Source: Jannaschia seohaensis (GTDB lineage: Bacteria; Pseudomonadota; Alphaproteobacteria; Rhodobacterales; Rhodobacteraceae). Taken from it: a DNA stretch of 64,000 bases. The notes below the pieces were generated by a model. That model saw nothing but the letters and a program-made list of their open reading frames with translations. It was not told the DNA's origin and made no database searches. Shown here piece after piece: positions 35,792 to 44,666 of the stretch; position 1 is the stretch's first letter, and every line of letters begins with the position of its first letter. The position numbers were made by a program, and so were the translations under genes. Where the stretch lies: NCBI RefSeq assembly GCF_900116765.1, contig NZ_UETC01000009.1, forward strand, positions 1 to 64,000, written 5' to 3'.

Positions 35792-36196
35792 ATGGCGGGC
35801 CTCATGTTGAAGGTCCCGACCGGCGACCGGCTCTCGCTCAACGGTGCTGTCATCGAGAATGTCGGGCGGTCGGCGCGCCTGCGCCTGCTGACCCCGGGCA
35901 CGCAGCTTTTGCGCCTGCGGGATGCCATCGACCCGCGTGAGGCCGACACGCCGGTGGGCCGCCTCTGTCACGCGCTTCAGATGATCCTGGTGGGCGAGGG
36001 CGATTCCGAAGCGCTCCGATCCGAGACGCTTGCGGCGCTTCAGCCGCTGCGCCACGCCTTTGTCGAGGCCGCCGACAGGGCCTGCATCGATGAGATCGGC
36101 GCGCATCTGCAAGAAGGGCGCGATTATCAGGCCCTGCGTGCCTTGGGCCGGTTGCGCAAGCGGGAGGCTGCGATCCTGATGCGGCACGGCGCATGA
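35792..36196 (+). CDS. flbT: Flagellar biosynthesis repressor FlbT
   Basis: 134 residues, start ATG with GGAG upstream. FlbT binds the 5' region of flagellin mRNA and promotes its decay when filament assembly is not possible. Typical features are the N-terminal MLKVPTGDRLSLNGAVIEN, then RLRLLTPGTQLLRLRDAIDP, and a helical C-terminus ending LRKREAAILMRHGA. It is coupled to flaF upstream (one-base gap) and overlaps the DUF1217 gene by four bases downstream. Confidence 0.92.
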   Translation: MAGLMLKVPTGDRLSLNGAVIENVGRSARLRLLTPGTQLLRLRDAIDPREADTPVGRLCHALQMILVGEGDSEALRSETLAALQPLRHAFVEAADRACIDEIGAHLQEGRDYQALRALGRLRKREAAILMRHGA

Positions 36197-36984
36197 CCTT
36201 CCAGCCCTACGTTCCCATGGGCGGCCTGGCGGGTTGGCGCTTTCTGCAAAGCACGATCGACAATCAGAAGGCCGCCTTCGAACGCTCGCCCCTGCTGCAA
36301 CGTGACCTGGACTATTTCGCCGAGAAGATCGGCGAGGTCCGCACGCCCGAGGATCTGATCGGTGATTTCCGGCTGCTGTCGGTCGCGCTGGGCGCCTTCG
36401 GTCTGTCCGATGACATCGGCAGCAAGTTCCTGATCCGCAAGGTTCTGGAGGAGGGCACACTGGAGCCCGACGCGCTGGCCAACAAGCTGTCCGACAAACG
36501 GTATCGCGAACTCTCGAAGGCTTTCGGCTTCGGCGACTTCGCCGTGCCCAACACCGTGCTCAGCGACTTCCCCGACAAGATCGCCGCGCGCTATTCCGAC
36601 CAGGCTTTCGAAAAGGCGGTCGGTGAGACCAACGAGTCGATGCGCTTGGCGCTCAACGCCCAGCGGGAGTTCGCGAAGGTGGCCGATGGCCAGGACTCCG
36701 ATCGCGCGAAGTGGTTCACGATCCTGGGCACGCCTCCGTTGCGCAAGGTGCTCGAGGGGGCCTTCGGTCTGCCGCTGAGCTTTGGGGCGCTCGATATCGA
36801 CAAGCAGCTGGAGGTCTTTCAGCATCGCAGCCGGGAGGAATTCGGCGCCGATAGCGTGGCCGCTCTTGCCGAGCCCGATACGATGGCCCGTTTGCTCGAC
36901 CGCTACACCGCGATCACGGGGATGACCGAATTCGGCAACTCTACGATCACTTCGCCCGCGCTGGTTCTGCTGCGGGGCTACTGA
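36193..36984 (+). CDS. DUF1217 flagellar-associated protein
   Basis: 263 residues. It starts in an ATGA overlap with flbT. The family is found in alphaproteobacterial flagellar clusters, and the pattern is clear: GWRFLQSTIDNQKAAFERSP near 14-33, RDLDYFAEKIGEVRTPEDL, YRELSKAFGFGD near 102-113, WFTILGTPPLRKVLEGAFGLP near 176-196, and the C-terminal TSPALVLLRGY. The biochemical role is not known to me; an export substrate or filament/rod assembly factor is likely. No signal peptide or membrane segment. Confidence 0.85.
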   Translation: MTFQPYVPMGGLAGWRFLQSTIDNQKAAFERSPLLQRDLDYFAEKIGEVRTPEDLIGDFRLLSVALGAFGLSDDIGSKFLIRKVLEEGTLEPDALANKLSDKRYRELSKAFGFGDFAVPNTVLSDFPDKIAARYSDQAFEKAVGETNESMRLALNAQREFAKVADGQDSDRAKWFTILGTPPLRKVLEGAFGLPLSFGALDIDKQLEVFQHRSREEFGADSVAALAEPDTMARLLDRYTAITGMTEFGNSTITSPALVLLRGY

Positions 36985-37004
36985 CCTGCGGCGCAATGGC
37001 GGAG

Positions 37005-37111
37005 AGGGCCGGGGGACGCCCCCCGGCCCCCCGTCTTCCCGGGCAGTCCGCCATGGCGAGGCGGTCCATGGGCGGCAGCGTGACGCCGCGAGTATTTTTG
37101 AACCCGTGATG
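37005..37111 (-). repeat. G/C hairpin plus dispersed post-stop element downstream of fliI
   Basis: CCGGGGG at 37009-37015 pairs with CCCCCGG at 37020-37026. GAGTATTTTTGAACCCGTGA plus TG lies at 37090-37111, 34 bases after the fliI stop on the minus strand. The region separates convergent DUF1217 and fliI genes, so the hairpin may serve both. Confidence 0.55.
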
Positions 37112-37144
37112 AGCAGCAGAGCCCCTTATCGATGGGGCGTGATG

Positions 37145-38479
37145 TCAGCCCGCGTAGCCGCGGCCGAGCGCCTGGGCCAGCAACGCGAAAGCCTGGGGCG
37201 GGGAAGTGAGGTCGGTGCGGGTGAAGACCTCCTCCACCCGCGGCACCAGGCTGATGGCACGGTCGAGCTCCGGCGCGCTGCCTCGGTCGTAAAGTCCTGA
37301 ATTCACCATCAGTTCGGACCGCTCCATCACGCCCAGCAGGCGCCGTGCTTCCGCGATCAGGCTGTTCTCTTCAGGCGTCGCGGCTCTTGGGAGGGACCGG
37401 GAAACCGAGCGCAGGACATCCACGGCGGGGAAACGCCCCGCTTCGGCGATACTGCGGGACAGAACCACATGGCCGTCCAACTGGCCGCGCAGGATGTCGG
37501 CCACCGGCTCCTCCAGATCGGAGCCCGCCACGAGAACCGACATGACGGCGGTGATGTCGCCCTGATCGTCGACGCCGGGGCCCGCCCGCTCCGCGAGGCT
37601 GGCGAGAAGAGGGGTGAGACTGGCGGGATGGCCACGCAGTTCGGCGCTCTCTCCGGCGGCAAGGGCGATCTCGCGATGCGCCTCGGCCAGCCGGGTCACG
37701 CTGTCGCAGAAAAAGGCCACGCGCGCGCCCTGGTCTCGGAAGAACTCCGCCACCGTCATCGCGGAGAGCGCGGCGCGGCGGCGGACGGGGGCGGGCATGT
37801 CGGCGGTTGCGGCGACGATCACCGTCCGCGCCATGCCCTCGGGGCCCAGAACGTCGCGGATGAAATCGGCGACTTCCCGCCCGCGTTCCCCGACCAGGGC
37901 CAGGACGCAGACGTCGCCCTGAAGCCGCCGCGCGAGCTGACCCAGCAGCGACGACTTGCCCACGCCGGAGCCCGCGAAAAGGCCCACGCGCTGCCCTGCG
38001 GCGAGGGGGAGCATCGTGTCGAGTACCGCCACCCCGGTCGATAGCCGTGCGCCGAGTGCGCGCCGGCGCGTCGCGGCGGGCGGTGCGCCGGTGATCGGGC
38101 GCCGCTGGCCTTGCGGCAGCGGGCGTCCATCGAGCGGAGCGCCGAACGGGTCGACGACGCGGCCGACCCATCCCGTGCTGGGACTGAGGCCCGGCGGGCC
38201 GCCCGCCAAAACCTCCGCGCCGAGCGCGAGGCCCTCGGCGGGGCCGAAAGGGGTCGCGCGTAACCCGTCCCGGTCGAGGCGCACGACCTCCGCCCGGACG
38301 ACCCGGCCGGCGCCGTCACGGTAGCGGATGTCGTCGCCCAGCCGCGCGACCCGCGACAGGCCCGCTACGGTGAAGCCCGTCCCGTCCAGCGCGACGATGC
38401 GGCCGACGGGCACGCTGCGGTCGATGGTGGTCAGGCGCGCCCGGATCGGGGCGAAGGGGTCGAGCGTGTCGATGGTCAT
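37145..38479 (-). CDS. fliI: Flagellum-specific ATPase FliI
   Basis: 444 residues, typical length. A Walker A at 170-177 (GSGVGKSS) and a Walker B-like VAFFCDSVTRLAEAHREIAL region place it in the F1-ATPase/FliI family. STGWVGRVVDPFGAPLDGRP near 101-120 is characteristic, as is DRGSAPELDRAI near the C-terminus. It energises delivery of flagellar substrates to the export gate at the membrane. AGGGAGA precedes the ATG. It is transcribed opposite to the flgB operon, sharing an 80-base divergent promoter region, and FliH and FliJ are not adjacent. Confidence 0.93.
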   Translation of the reverse strand: MTIDTLDPFAPIRARLTTIDRSVPVGRIVALDGTGFTVAGLSRVARLGDDIRYRDGAGRVVRAEVVRLDRDGLRATPFGPAEGLALGAEVLAGGPPGLSPSTGWVGRVVDPFGAPLDGRPLPQGQRRPITGAPPAATRRRALGARLSTGVAVLDTMLPLAAGQRVGLFAGSGVGKSSLLGQLARRLQGDVCVLALVGERGREVADFIRDVLGPEGMARTVIVAATADMPAPVRRRAALSAMTVAEFFRDQGARVAFFCDSVTRLAEAHREIALAAGESAELRGHPASLTPLLASLAERAGPGVDDQGDITAVMSVLVAGSDLEEPVADILRGQLDGHVVLSRSIAEAGRFPAVDVLRSVSRSLPRAATPEENSLIAEARRLLGVMERSELMVNSGLYDRGSAPELDRAISLVPRVEEVFTRTDLTSPPQAFALLAQALGRGYAG

Positions 38480-38559
38480 CGGAGTCTCCCTGCCGGTGAA
38501 ACCAATTCTAAAGGAATCGGCCTTAAGGCTTCGTTTCAGGAAAGACGGAGAATCCGCCT

Positions 38560-38931
38560 GTGACCGAGATGCCGAGCCTCATGCGGCTTGCGACGGACGC
38601 TGCGAAGCACGCCGCCGCGCGCCAGACCGTGATCGCGACGAACGTCGCCAATGCCGACACGCCGCGATTCCGCGCCAGCGATCTTCCGGCGTTCCGCCCC
38701 GATGCGGGGCGTCTCCCGCTCCGGCGCAGCCACCCGGCCCACATGGCCGGCGCGCCGGACAGGTCGGGCCCGGAAATCCTGCGCGACGCGCGCGCCGATC
38801 CCAACGGGAACACCGTATCGCTCCAGGATCAGGTCCTGCGCGGGGTCGAGTCGGCGCGCGCTCACAACCGGGCCGTTACCATCTACAAGGCGTCGCTCGA
38901 CCTGCTGCGCGCCAGTCTCGGGCGGAGATAG
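38560..38931 (+). CDS. flgB: Flagellar basal-body rod protein FlgB
   Basis: 123 residues with a probable GTG start preceded by GGAG (an ATG three codons later is the alternative). The rod-protein motif ATNVANADTPRFRASDL occupies about 26-42, and the C-terminus has SARAHNRAVTIYKASLDLLRASLG, typical of FlgB. It forms the proximal rod in the periplasm after export by the flagellar apparatus. First gene of a nine-gene plus-strand unit. Confidence 0.93.
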   Translation: MTEMPSLMRLATDAAKHAAARQTVIATNVANADTPRFRASDLPAFRPDAGRLPLRRSHPAHMAGAPDRSGPEILRDARADPNGNTVSLQDQVLRGVESARAHNRAVTIYKASLDLLRASLGRR

Positions 38932-38934
38932 ATT

Positions 38935-39324
38935 ATGACCCTTTCGCATGCGATGGCGGTCCTCGGATCGGGGATGAAGAGCCAGGGACAGCGGATCGGC
39001 CATATCGCCGAGAACCTCGCCAATGCCGACACCCCCGGCTATCGCCGCAAGACCGTGGAGTTCCGCGCGGTGGTCGATCACGGTCGGCGCACGGGCGCGG
39101 TGGAGCCGGGGCCGGTGCGGCTCGACCGTTCGGCATTGGACCGCGTTCACGACCCGAACCATCCGATGGCCGGCCCAGACGGATATTGGGACCGGTCGAA
39201 TGTCGATCTCGTGATCGAGCTTGCGGACGCCCGAGAGGCGCAACGCAGCTACGAAGCCAATCTCAAGATGTTCGAGCAGGTCCGCCGCATGTCCTCTGCG
39301 ATCATGGACATCCTCAAGCGATAG
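38935..39324 (+). CDS. flgC: Flagellar basal-body rod protein FlgC
   Basis: 129 residues. The N-terminal rod motif reads IAENLANADTPGYRRKTV (about 24-41) and the C-terminus SYEANLKMFEQVRRMSSAIMDILKR matches FlgC. VHDPNHPMAGPDGYWDRSNVD in the middle is the standard block before the C-terminal helix. It follows flgB after three bases and precedes fliE, the usual rod order. Exported without a cleavable signal. Confidence 0.94.
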   Translation: MTLSHAMAVLGSGMKSQGQRIGHIAENLANADTPGYRRKTVEFRAVVDHGRRTGAVEPGPVRLDRSALDRVHDPNHPMAGPDGYWDRSNVDLVIELADAREAQRSYEANLKMFEQVRRMSSAIMDILKR

Positions 39325-39335
39325 GAGAAAGCGCT

Positions 39336-39608
39336 ATGGAGACCTTACGCATCTCGGCCCTGACCCAAGGGACCGGGGCCGCCTCCGGCATGCCGCAGAC
39401 CGGCGACGCCGCCATGGACGCCGTGCGCGGATTCGCCGAGGCGCTCTCGCGCGCCGAGAGCCAGTCGGAGGTGGCGTTGACCTCCGGGACGGACCCGCAC
39501 GACCTCGTCGCCGCCATCGCCGAGAGCCGCCTGGCCGTCGATACGATCGTCTCGCTGCGCGACAAGACGGTCGAGGCGTATCAGGAAATCCTGCGGATGC
39601 CGATCTGA
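39336..39608 (+). CDS. fliE: Flagellar hook-basal body complex protein FliE
   Basis: 90 residues, starting at an ATG after AGGAGAAA. FliE links the MS ring to the rod. The family signature is in the C-terminal half: DPHDLVAAIAESRLAVDTIV and LRDKTVEAYQEILRMPI. The longer frame covering flgB and flgC is an out-of-frame shadow. It lies between flgC and fliQ, in normal order. Confidence 0.93.
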   Translation: METLRISALTQGTGAASGMPQTGDAAMDAVRGFAEALSRAESQSEVALTSGTDPHDLVAAIAESRLAVDTIVSLRDKTVEAYQEILRMPI

Positions 39609-39610
39609 CC

Positions 39611-39877
39611 ATGGGCGAGGCGCTGTTCTTCGACACGCTTCGCCAGGGGCTCTGGATCGCGGTGGTGATCTCGGGGCCGATCCTGGTGGTCGCGCTGCTG
39701 GTGGGCCTCGCCATTGGCCTGTTCCAGGCGCTCACCTCCATTCAGGAGATGACGCTGACCTTCGTGCCCAAGATGGCGGCCATGCTGGCGGTGTTCTGGG
39801 CTTCGATGGGCTTCATGACGCTGACATTACAGCAATATTTCACGGACACGCTCGTCCCGATCATCCAGGGGTTCTGA
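39611..39877 (+). CDS. fliQ: Flagellar export gate protein FliQ
   Basis: 88 residues with two membrane helices (about 15-37 and 55-78). Characteristic segments are VALLVGLAIGLFQALTSIQEMTLTFVPK and FMTLTLQQYFTDTL. It is part of the FliPQR core of the type III export gate. FliP and FliR are not in the window, so the export genes are split between loci. Start ATG is two bases after the fliE stop. Confidence 0.94.
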   Translation: MGEALFFDTLRQGLWIAVVISGPILVVALLVGLAIGLFQALTSIQEMTLTFVPKMAAMLAVFWASMGFMTLTLQQYFTDTLVPIIQGF

Positions 39878-39880
39878 CCC

Positions 39881-40597
39881 ATGAGCGACGCCATCTACAC
39901 CACGCTCGGCCGCCAATCGGGCCTCGCCCGGGAGATTGGGACGATCGCGCAGAACGTCGCGAACGCGAGCACGACGGGCTACCGCGCCGGCGGCATTCTG
40001 TTCTCTGAACATGTCGTGCGAACCGGATGGGATCAGCCCTCCATCTCCATGAGCCGTGGCGGCGCACAGTTGCTGCATCTCGACCAGGGCGCGCTCGAAC
40101 AGACGGGCGGCGCGCTTGACCTTGCCATCGAGGGGGAGGGGTTCTTTCTCATCGATCGCGGCGGAGAGCCGTTTCTGACCCGCGCGGGGGCCTTCGTGAC
40201 CGGGCCCGATGGGGGCGTGACGACGGCGAGCGGCGAGCCTCTTCTGGATCAGGGAGGGGCCCCGGTCTTCGTCCCCGCCGGAACCGGCGCGATCCATGTC
40301 GGCGGCGACGGAACGCTCTCGGCGGATGGCGCGCCAGTGGCCCAGATCGCCATAGTCCGCCCGTTGGAGCCCGACCGCATGGAGCGGGATGCAGGCACCG
40401 CCTTTCGCGCCGAGGCCGGGTTCGAACCGGTCGAGGTGCCCCGCGTGCTTCACGGCTTTCTCGAAGCGTCCAATGTCGACCCCGTTTTGGAGATCGCCCG
40501 GATGATTGCCGTCCAACATGCCTATGAGATGGGCCAGGACTTCATGGAGAAGGAGGATGAGCGCCTCCGTTCCATCACCCGTCTCTTCGAGTCTTAA
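39881..40597 (+). CDS. flgF: Flagellar basal-body rod protein FlgF
   Basis: 238 residues. The N-terminal rod motif IGTIAQNVANASTTGYRAGG lies at about 13-32, the central domain includes GALDLAIEGEGFFLID and TRAGAFVTGPDG, and the C-terminal helix has FLEASNVDPVLEIARMIAVQ and YEMGQD. FlgF forms a proximal rod segment in the periplasm. It follows fliQ by three bases and precedes flgG. Confidence 0.94.
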   Translation: MSDAIYTTLGRQSGLAREIGTIAQNVANASTTGYRAGGILFSEHVVRTGWDQPSISMSRGGAQLLHLDQGALEQTGGALDLAIEGEGFFLIDRGGEPFLTRAGAFVTGPDGGVTTASGEPLLDQGGAPVFVPAGTGAIHVGGDGTLSADGAPVAQIAIVRPLEPDRMERDAGTAFRAEAGFEPVEVPRVLHGFLEASNVDPVLEIARMIAVQHAYEMGQDFMEKEDERLRSITRLFES

Positions 40598-40623
40598 CTG
40601 CTAGAACAGCAAGGAGGCCGCCC

Positions 40624-41409
40624 ATGCGCGCCCTATCGATCGCCGCTACCGGAATGACCGCCCAGCAAATGCGGGTCGAGGTCATCTCCAACAACCTCGC
40701 CAATATGAATACCACTGCCTACAATGCGCGCCGGGCGGAGTTCGCCGACCTCCATTACCAACAGGTGACGCGCGCGGGCTCCATCGCCGCGACGACGGGC
40801 GCGATCATCCCCACAGGCGTGCAGTTGGGGCTCGGCGTGCGGGCGGCCGCGGTGTCCATGGACGTCGCTCAGGGGACGCTGGCGGAGACCGGCGGCGATC
40901 TGGACGTTGCGATCGAAGGGCGCGGCTATCTGGAGGTGACGCTTCCCTCCGGCGCGGCGGCCTACACCCGCGACGGCGGACTCAAACGAACGGGCGAGGG
41001 ACAGCTCGTCACCTCCGACGGGCACCCCATCGTGCCCGACATCACCATCCCCGACGATGCCCGCACGATCACCATCTCGCCCGACGGGGAGATCTATGCC
41101 CATTTCCTCGACCGGGTGGAGCCGGAGCAGCTGGGGCAGCTGACACTGGTCGGCTTCAGCAACGAGAAGGGTCTGGAGGCGCTTGGCTCCAACCTCTACG
41201 CCGAGACGAATGCCTCGGGCGCGCCGATCCAGGGCTTCGCCGGCGAGGACGGGCTTGGCATGTTCCGCCAAGGTTACCTGGAGGACAGCTCGGTCGATGC
41301 CGTGCGCGAGATCACCGATCTGATCGAGGCGCAGCGCGGCTACGAGATGAACGCCAAGGTCATCACCGCCGCCGACCAGATGCTGTCGGCCACCACGCAG
41401 ATCCGCTGA
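40624..41409 (+). CDS. flgG: Flagellar basal-body distal rod protein FlgG
   Basis: 261 residues, the standard FlgG length. MRALSIAATGMTAQQMRVEV then SNNLANMNTTAYNARRAEF at the N-terminus, DLDVAIEGRGYLEV near 94-107 and the C-terminal YLEDSSVDAVREITDLIEAQ and GYEMNAKVITAADQMLSATT are diagnostic. AAGGAGG precedes the ATG. It builds the distal rod on which the P- and L-rings assemble. Confidence 0.96.
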   Translation: MRALSIAATGMTAQQMRVEVISNNLANMNTTAYNARRAEFADLHYQQVTRAGSIAATTGAIIPTGVQLGLGVRAAAVSMDVAQGTLAETGGDLDVAIEGRGYLEVTLPSGAAAYTRDGGLKRTGEGQLVTSDGHPIVPDITIPDDARTITISPDGEIYAHFLDRVEPEQLGQLTLVGFSNEKGLEALGSNLYAETNASGAPIQGFAGEDGLGMFRQGYLEDSSVDAVREITDLIEAQRGYEMNAKVITAADQMLSATTQIR

Positions 41410-41411
41410 CG

Positions 41412-41822
41412 ATGCGGGTGCTCCTGATCCTCGCCCTGTTGGCGGGCCCGGCGGCGGCGCAGTCGGTCACCGTGGCGCAGCCGGTGCGCGCCGGCACGCC
41501 GATCCCGGGCGCGCTGTTGGCCTTCGCCACGACCGAAATTCCCGACGGATTCGCCGACCCCCGCGACCTGATCGGGATGGAGGCGCGGGTAAACCTCTAT
41601 CCCGGGCAGCCCATCCGGCAGGTCGAGGTCGGTCCGCCCACCGTCATCCGCCGCAATGCGCTCGTAGCGCTGGTCTTCACCCGCGGCGGGCTGACCATCA
41701 CCTCCGAAGGCCGCGCCTTGCAGCGCGCGGGCGACGGGGAGGCCGTGCGGGTCATGAACCTGTCCTCGCGCTCCACCGTGACGGGCATCGCCACGGCATC
41801 TGGCGCCGTCATCGTGAATTGA
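41412..41822 (+). CDS. flgA: Flagellar P-ring assembly chaperone FlgA (short form)
   Basis: 136 residues with a signal peptide (MRVLLILALLAGPAAAQ), so periplasmic. The SAF domain is recognisable from VRAGTPIPGALLAF, GMEARVNLYPGQPIRQVEV and the C-terminal MNLSSRSTVTGIA. This short form lacks the N-terminal extension of enterobacterial FlgA, as is common in alphaproteobacteria. It assists FlgI P-ring formation; flgI itself is outside the window. It starts two bases after flgG. Confidence 0.9.
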   Translation: MRVLLILALLAGPAAAQSVTVAQPVRAGTPIPGALLAFATTEIPDGFADPRDLIGMEARVNLYPGQPIRQVEVGPPTVIRRNALVALVFTRGGLTITSEGRALQRAGDGEAVRVMNLSSRSTVTGIATASGAVIVN

Positions 41823-41833
41823 AGGAGGAAACC

Positions 41834-42565
41834 GTGCTCAAGCAGACCGCCCTATTGGCGCTCGGGGCCCTGGCGCTCGCCGGCTGTGCCCGGCTGGAGC
41901 AGGTGGGCCGCGCGCCGGACCTCACGCCGATTTCTTCCAGTCCGGAGCATTTCGCCATCGCTGCCCCGGTCTTCGAGCCGCTGACCGCCGACGCGACGCC
42001 GATCGGCACGGCGTCGCTTTGGACCCGGGGACGCGGATCCTTGCTGGGGGACCGGCGGGCGCAGGATCGGGGCGACATTCTGACCGTCGTGATCGAGATC
42101 GACGAGAGCGCCGAGATCGAGAACAGCACCAATCGCTCCCGCTCCGGCTCCGAAAGCCTGGCCGTGCCCGATTTCTTCGGCATCCCGCAGCGGATCAATG
42201 AGCGACTGCCCGAGGGGGCGAGCCTGGACCCGGCCGTCAGCCTGGACAGTGGCAGCGCGTCGCGCGGTCAGGGCGGCGTCAGCCGACAGGAACGCTTGAC
42301 CTTGCGCGTCGCGGCGACCGTCGTGGACGTGCTGCCTTCCGGCGTGCTCCAGGTCGAGGGCCGACAGGAGGTCCGGGTCAATTTCGAGCTGCGGGAGCTT
42401 CTGGTGACGGGGTATGTCCGGCCCGAGGACGTCTCGCGCCAAAACGAGATCACCTACGACAAGATCGCCGCCGCGCGGATTTCCTATGGCGGGCGCGGGC
42501 AGATCACGGACGTACAACAGCCCCGTATCGGCCAGCAGATCGCCGATATCATCCTCCCGTTCTGA
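41834..42565 (+). CDS. flgH: Flagellar L-ring protein FlgH
   Basis: 243 residues from a GTG start preceded by AAGGAGGAAACC; a TTG at 41819 would overlap flgA without a ribosome-binding site. The lipobox ALAGC near 15-19 marks an outer-membrane lipoprotein. Family blocks are SLWTRGRGSLLGDRRAQDRGD, the Asn/Ser-rich linker, and the C-terminal GYVRPEDVSRQNEITYDKIA then GRGQITDVQQPRIGQQ. It forms the L-ring bushing in the outer membrane. Confidence 0.95.
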   Translation: MLKQTALLALGALALAGCARLEQVGRAPDLTPISSSPEHFAIAAPVFEPLTADATPIGTASLWTRGRGSLLGDRRAQDRGDILTVVIEIDESAEIENSTNRSRSGSESLAVPDFFGIPQRINERLPEGASLDPAVSLDSGSASRGQGGVSRQERLTLRVAATVVDVLPSGVLQVEGRQEVRVNFELRELLVTGYVRPEDVSRQNEITYDKIAAARISYGGRGQITDVQQPRIGQQIADIILPF

Positions 42566-42566
42566 C

Positions 42567-43022
42567 ATGATGGCCAAGATTGCAGCCCTCGCTCTCGTCC
42601 TGTTCGCCCTGATCGGGGGCGGTGCGGCCGGGTATTTTCTGCGCCCTCAGGCTGAGCACGACACCGCTGCCGCGCCGCCCGAGATCGAGCCGTCGGGCGC
42701 GCTCGAGGCGGTTCCGCTGCGGGATCCTTTCATCGTGCCGATCCTTCGCGACGGGCGGGCCTGGGCCCATGCGGTGCTGTCGCTGGGTGTCGAAAGCACG
42801 CGCGCGAGCCGCGAAGAGGTCCTGCATCAGGAACCGCGCCTGCGCGACGGCCTCAACGAGGCGCTCTATCTGCACGGGTCGCTCGGCGGGTTCGAGGGGG
42901 ATTTCACCGCCGGTCCACAGATGGTCCGTCTGCGGGAACGGCTGGACGAGGTCGTCACCCGGCTCCTGGAAGATCAGGACGCGCGGGTGCTGCTGATCGC
43001 AGTCACGCGGCAGAACGACTAG
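42567..43022 (+). CDS. fliL: FliL-like flagellar basal body-associated protein
   Basis: 151 residues. A single membrane anchor (IAALALVLFALIGGGAAGYFL, about 4-24) is followed by a periplasmic domain with FIVPILRDGRAWAHAVLSLGVE and the C-terminal RLRERLDEVVTRLLEDQDARVLLI, resembling FliL. FliL proteins surround the stator and influence torque. Similarity is weak and the assignment relies partly on position at the end of the flagellar unit. It begins one base after the flgH stop (ATGATG) and is convergent with comM. Confidence 0.75.
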   Translation: MMAKIAALALVLFALIGGGAAGYFLRPQAEHDTAAAPPEIEPSGALEAVPLRDPFIVPILRDGRAWAHAVLSLGVESTRASREEVLHQEPRLRDGLNEALYLHGSLGGFEGDFTAGPQMVRLRERLDEVVTRLLEDQDARVLLIAVTRQND

Positions 43023-43051
43023 AGGGCGGTTCGCGGTGTCCGCGCGGCGCG

Positions 43052-44572
43052 TCAGATGTCCTTGGCGGCGATCAGCCGATAGGACAGAGCCTCGGCGATG
43101 TGGGGGCGGCGGATGTCGGGCTCCCCGGCGAGGTCGGCGATGGTCCGGGCCACCTTGAGCACCCGGTGATAGCCGCGTGCGGTCAGGCCGAAGCGCGTCG
43201 CGGCCCGGGTCAAGAGTTCCGCGCCCTCGGCATCCGGCCGGGCTGCCTCGGTCAGCGCATCCCCGGAGAGGTCGGCATTGACCGTGATCCGGGGCGAATC
43301 GGCATAGCGGTCGGCCTGGATCTGACGCGCCGCAGCCACGCGCTTGGCCACGGTGGCCGAATTGTCGCCTGTCGGCGGCAATGCCAGATCCGCGACCTCG
43401 ACGGCAGGCACCTCCAATCGCAAGTCGAAACGGTCCATCAGTGGGCCCGAGACCCGGCTCATATATTCCTCGCCGCAGCCAGGCGCCCGGGTGCAGGCGG
43501 CGTTCGGATCGAACAGCATCCCGCAGCGGCATGGGTTGGCCGCGGCCACCAGCAGGAAGCGGCACGGATAGCGGACATGGGCGCTGGCCCGCGCGATCAC
43601 CACCTCTCCGGTCTCGATCGGCTGGCGCAGGGTTTCCAGCACGGCGCGGGGGAATTCCGGGAACTCGTCCATGAATAGGACCCCGTTATGGGCGAGGCTG
43701 ATCTGCCCCGGCCCCGCTCGCTTGCCGCCGCCGACGATGGCGGGGACCGAGGCGGTGTGATGCGGCTCCTGAAAGGGGCGGCGGGTCAGGATGCCGCCCG
43801 CCTCCAGCGTTCCGGCGAGGGAGTGGATCATCGAGGATTCGAGCGACTCCATCGCCGTGAGCGGAGGCAGCAGCCCGGGCAGCCGGGCCGCCAGCATCGA
43901 CTTGCCGGCGCCGGGCGGGCCCACGAGGAAAAGGTGATGGCGTCCGGCCGCGGCGATTTCCAGCGCGCGCTTGGCCCGCTCCTGCCCCCGCACGTCGCGC
44001 AGGCAGTCCGGGGCGGCCGCGTCTGGGACGCGCCCGCGCACCGCCGGATCGAGCGGTGCGACACCGATCAGGTGGTCGATCAGCGCCTTGAGGGACGGGG
44101 CGGCATGGACCGGGGTGGCATCGACCCAGGCCGCCTCGGGGCCGCAGGCTTCGGGACAGAACAGCGTGGCGCCCTGGGCACCGGCCGCCATCGCGGCCGG
44201 CAGCGCGCCCGCGACGGGGACGAGCGTCCCGTCGAGCGACATCTCCCCAATGGAGACAGCGCCCGCCACCGCGCCGGGGGGCACGATCTCCAGCGCGGCG
44301 AGCAGGGACAGCGCGATGGGCAGGTCGAAATGCGCCCCCTCCTTGGGCAGGTCGGCCGGCGAGAGGTTGATTGTGACCTTTTTGGACGGCAGCGCGATCG
44401 AAAGCTCCGACAGGGCGGTGCGGATGCGGTCCCGCGCTTCGGACACGGCCTTGTCGGGCAGGCCCACGATGGCAAAACCCGGCACGCCGGGCGAGACCGC
44501 ACATTGCACCTCGACAGGCCGCGCCTCCAACCCCTCGAAGGCGACCGTTGTGGTCCGTGCCAGCATCGGCAT
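43052..44572 (-). CDS. comM: YifB/ComM-family magnesium chelatase-like AAA+ ATPase
   Basis: 506 residues. The N-terminal Lon-like domain (about 20-160) carries VGLPDKAVSEARDRIRTAL and SPADLPKEGAHFDLPIALS. The AAA+ core has Walker A GPPGAGKS at 218-225, Walker B VLFMDEFPEF near 300-309, and a cysteine-rich ANPCRCGMLF insert. The C-terminus has GYHRVLKVARTIADL and ends with the Mg-chelatase helical domain. In other bacteria ComM is a helicase promoting branch migration during natural transformation. It is monocistronic and faces the flagellar unit. Confidence 0.92.
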   Translation of the reverse strand: MPMLARTTTVAFEGLEARPVEVQCAVSPGVPGFAIVGLPDKAVSEARDRIRTALSELSIALPSKKVTINLSPADLPKEGAHFDLPIALSLLAALEIVPPGAVAGAVSIGEMSLDGTLVPVAGALPAAMAAGAQGATLFCPEACGPEAAWVDATPVHAAPSLKALIDHLIGVAPLDPAVRGRVPDAAAPDCLRDVRGQERAKRALEIAAAGRHHLFLVGPPGAGKSMLAARLPGLLPPLTAMESLESSMIHSLAGTLEAGGILTRRPFQEPHHTASVPAIVGGGKRAGPGQISLAHNGVLFMDEFPEFPRAVLETLRQPIETGEVVIARASAHVRYPCRFLLVAAANPCRCGMLFDPNAACTRAPGCGEEYMSRVSGPLMDRFDLRLEVPAVEVADLALPPTGDNSATVAKRVAAARQIQADRYADSPRITVNADLSGDALTEAARPDAEGAELLTRAATRFGLTARGYHRVLKVARTIADLAGEPDIRRPHIAEALSYRLIAAKDI

Positions 44573-44666
44573 TCCCCCTTTCCAAAGGGTTAACGGAGGA
44601 AGTGCTACTGAATGGTTAATGGCTCGTGAAAATCTCCGTGTCGGAAAAACTGGGCCGTCTGGATTT

